Below are positions 63,586 through 64,000 of a stretch of 64,000 nt of DNA, piece after piece (positions within the stretch are counted from its first letter, which is position 1; each line of letters begins with the position of its first letter). Both the position numbers and the translations under genes were made by a program. Below the pieces are notes generated by a model. It was not told the DNA's origin and searched no databases. It saw only the letters and a list, made by a program, of their open reading frames with translations. This DNA comes from Escherichia coli DSM 30083 = JCM 1649 = ATCC 11775 (lineage in GTDB: Bacteria > Pseudomonadota > Gammaproteobacteria > Enterobacterales > Enterobacteriaceae): positions 2,666,001 to 2,730,000 of the forward strand of contig NZ_CP033092.2 in assembly GCF_003697165.2 (NCBI RefSeq). The letters run 5' to 3'.

Positions 63586-63834
63586 ATGGCAAGACTTATT
63601 CTGCTCACTGAGTGGGCAAAGGAGGAATTCAGTGAACCGGTCCCTACTCCGAGTACGTTAAGTAAATACGCTAAAGCCGGAATGATATTTCCTCTCCCCA
63701 AAAAAGTTGGAAGACGCTGGCGAGTGGATCCGCAAGCTCGCTTTGTCGGAATGGTAAACAAGCCGGAGGTGATCGCCACAGATCACCCTGCTTTGAAGAG
63801 GATACTGGAAGATGGCGCGCCCGCGAAAATATAA
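63586..63834 (+). CDS. xis: Excisionase
   Basis: 82 residues, a small winged-helix MerR-like excisionase (MARLILLTEWAKEEFSEPVP, IFPLPKKVGRRWRVDPQARF). It directs integrase to excision. Its end overlaps int by 23 bp. Confidence 0.9.
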   Translation: MARLILLTEWAKEEFSEPVPTPSTLSKYAKAGMIFPLPKKVGRRWRVDPQARFVGMVNKPEVIATDHPALKRILEDGAPAKI

Positions 63835-64000
63835 AACCGATGTTCCGGGATTATCTCCGTATTTTGACAAAAGAAATAACAAAGTTTACTGGCGTTACAG
63901 GCATCCCATAACAGGCAAAAATCACGGTCTCGGCAGTATTGACCAGAAACTGGCAGAAACTATTGCAGCAGAAGCGAACAGCCGTCTTGCCCGGCAGCAA
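63812..64000 (+). CDS. int: Tyrosine-recombinase integrase, N-terminal 63 codons (cut by window edge)
   Basis: Reads MARPRKYKTDVPGLSPYFDKR and then WRYRHPITGKNHGLG, the arm-type-site binding domain of lambda-like integrases (compare NGYYCYRDPRTGKEFGLG in lambda). The catalytic domain lies outside the window. It should insert the phage into ompW; the att site and the other part of ompW are expected just past it. Confidence 0.9.
   Translation, partial: MARPRKYKTDVPGLSPYFDKRNNKVYWRYRHPITGKNHGLGSIDQKLAETIAAEANSRLARQQ

Overview
The window is Escherichia coli chromosome. Its first 17.9 kb carry, in the gene order I know from E. coli K-12 (inverted here), topA, yciN, sohB, yciK, btuR, rluB, yciQ, yciO, rnm, the complete trp operon with its leader and attenuator, then yciG-yciF-yciE. 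The gene after yciE should be ompW. Only its last 38 codons are present (17908-18024), after which the sequence becomes a lambdoid prophage that runs to the right edge, where its integrase is cut at base 64000. The prophage therefore sits in ompW, and the other ompW part and the second attachment site lie outside the window.

From the ompW junction inward the prophage reads backwards along late transcription: a tail-fibre exit region (tfa fragment, a methyltransferase gene, intact tfa, a 1035-residue side tail fibre), lom, tail genes J to V, then U, Z, FII, FI, the head genes E, D, C/Nu3, B, W, A, Nu1, and the cos site at 43739. Right of cos are small accessory genes, then a lysis cassette of the P21 type (Rz/Rz1, SAR endolysin, YdfR-like protein, pinholin). 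Next comes a non-coding stretch with two sRNA-like modules and three tRNA genes (Arg-UCU, Arg-UCG, Ile-CAU), then a DNA methyltransferase, a PR'-tR' late promoter pair, the antiterminator Q, rusA and a DUF968 gene. This late region resembles that of Shiga-toxin phages, but no stx gene is present.

An AT-rich insert between hokD and the replication genes (about 53.6-56.1 kb) holds a two-gene operon, a HEPN-domain protein followed by a GNAT-type acetyltransferase, and after it a Cys-rich small ORF. I see no phage role for this set, and it is the best candidate here for an undescribed defence or toxin system. Next come a DUF977 gene, a replication protein, a YdaT-like gene, cro and a divergent cI-type repressor. 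The rightward early operon is Qin-like (ydfA, ydfB, ydfC, dicF, dicB, ydfD). It leads into a RecE-type gene whose C-terminal nuclease domain looks replaced by a DnaQ-like exonuclease, then xis and int.

Two lesions suggest the prophage cannot complete a normal lytic cycle as written: an in-frame amber codon in tail gene M and a one-base expansion of a G tract in the endolysin gene. Both are single-base events, so sequencing error should be excluded. Family assignments come from my own recognition of the proteins; no database search was run.
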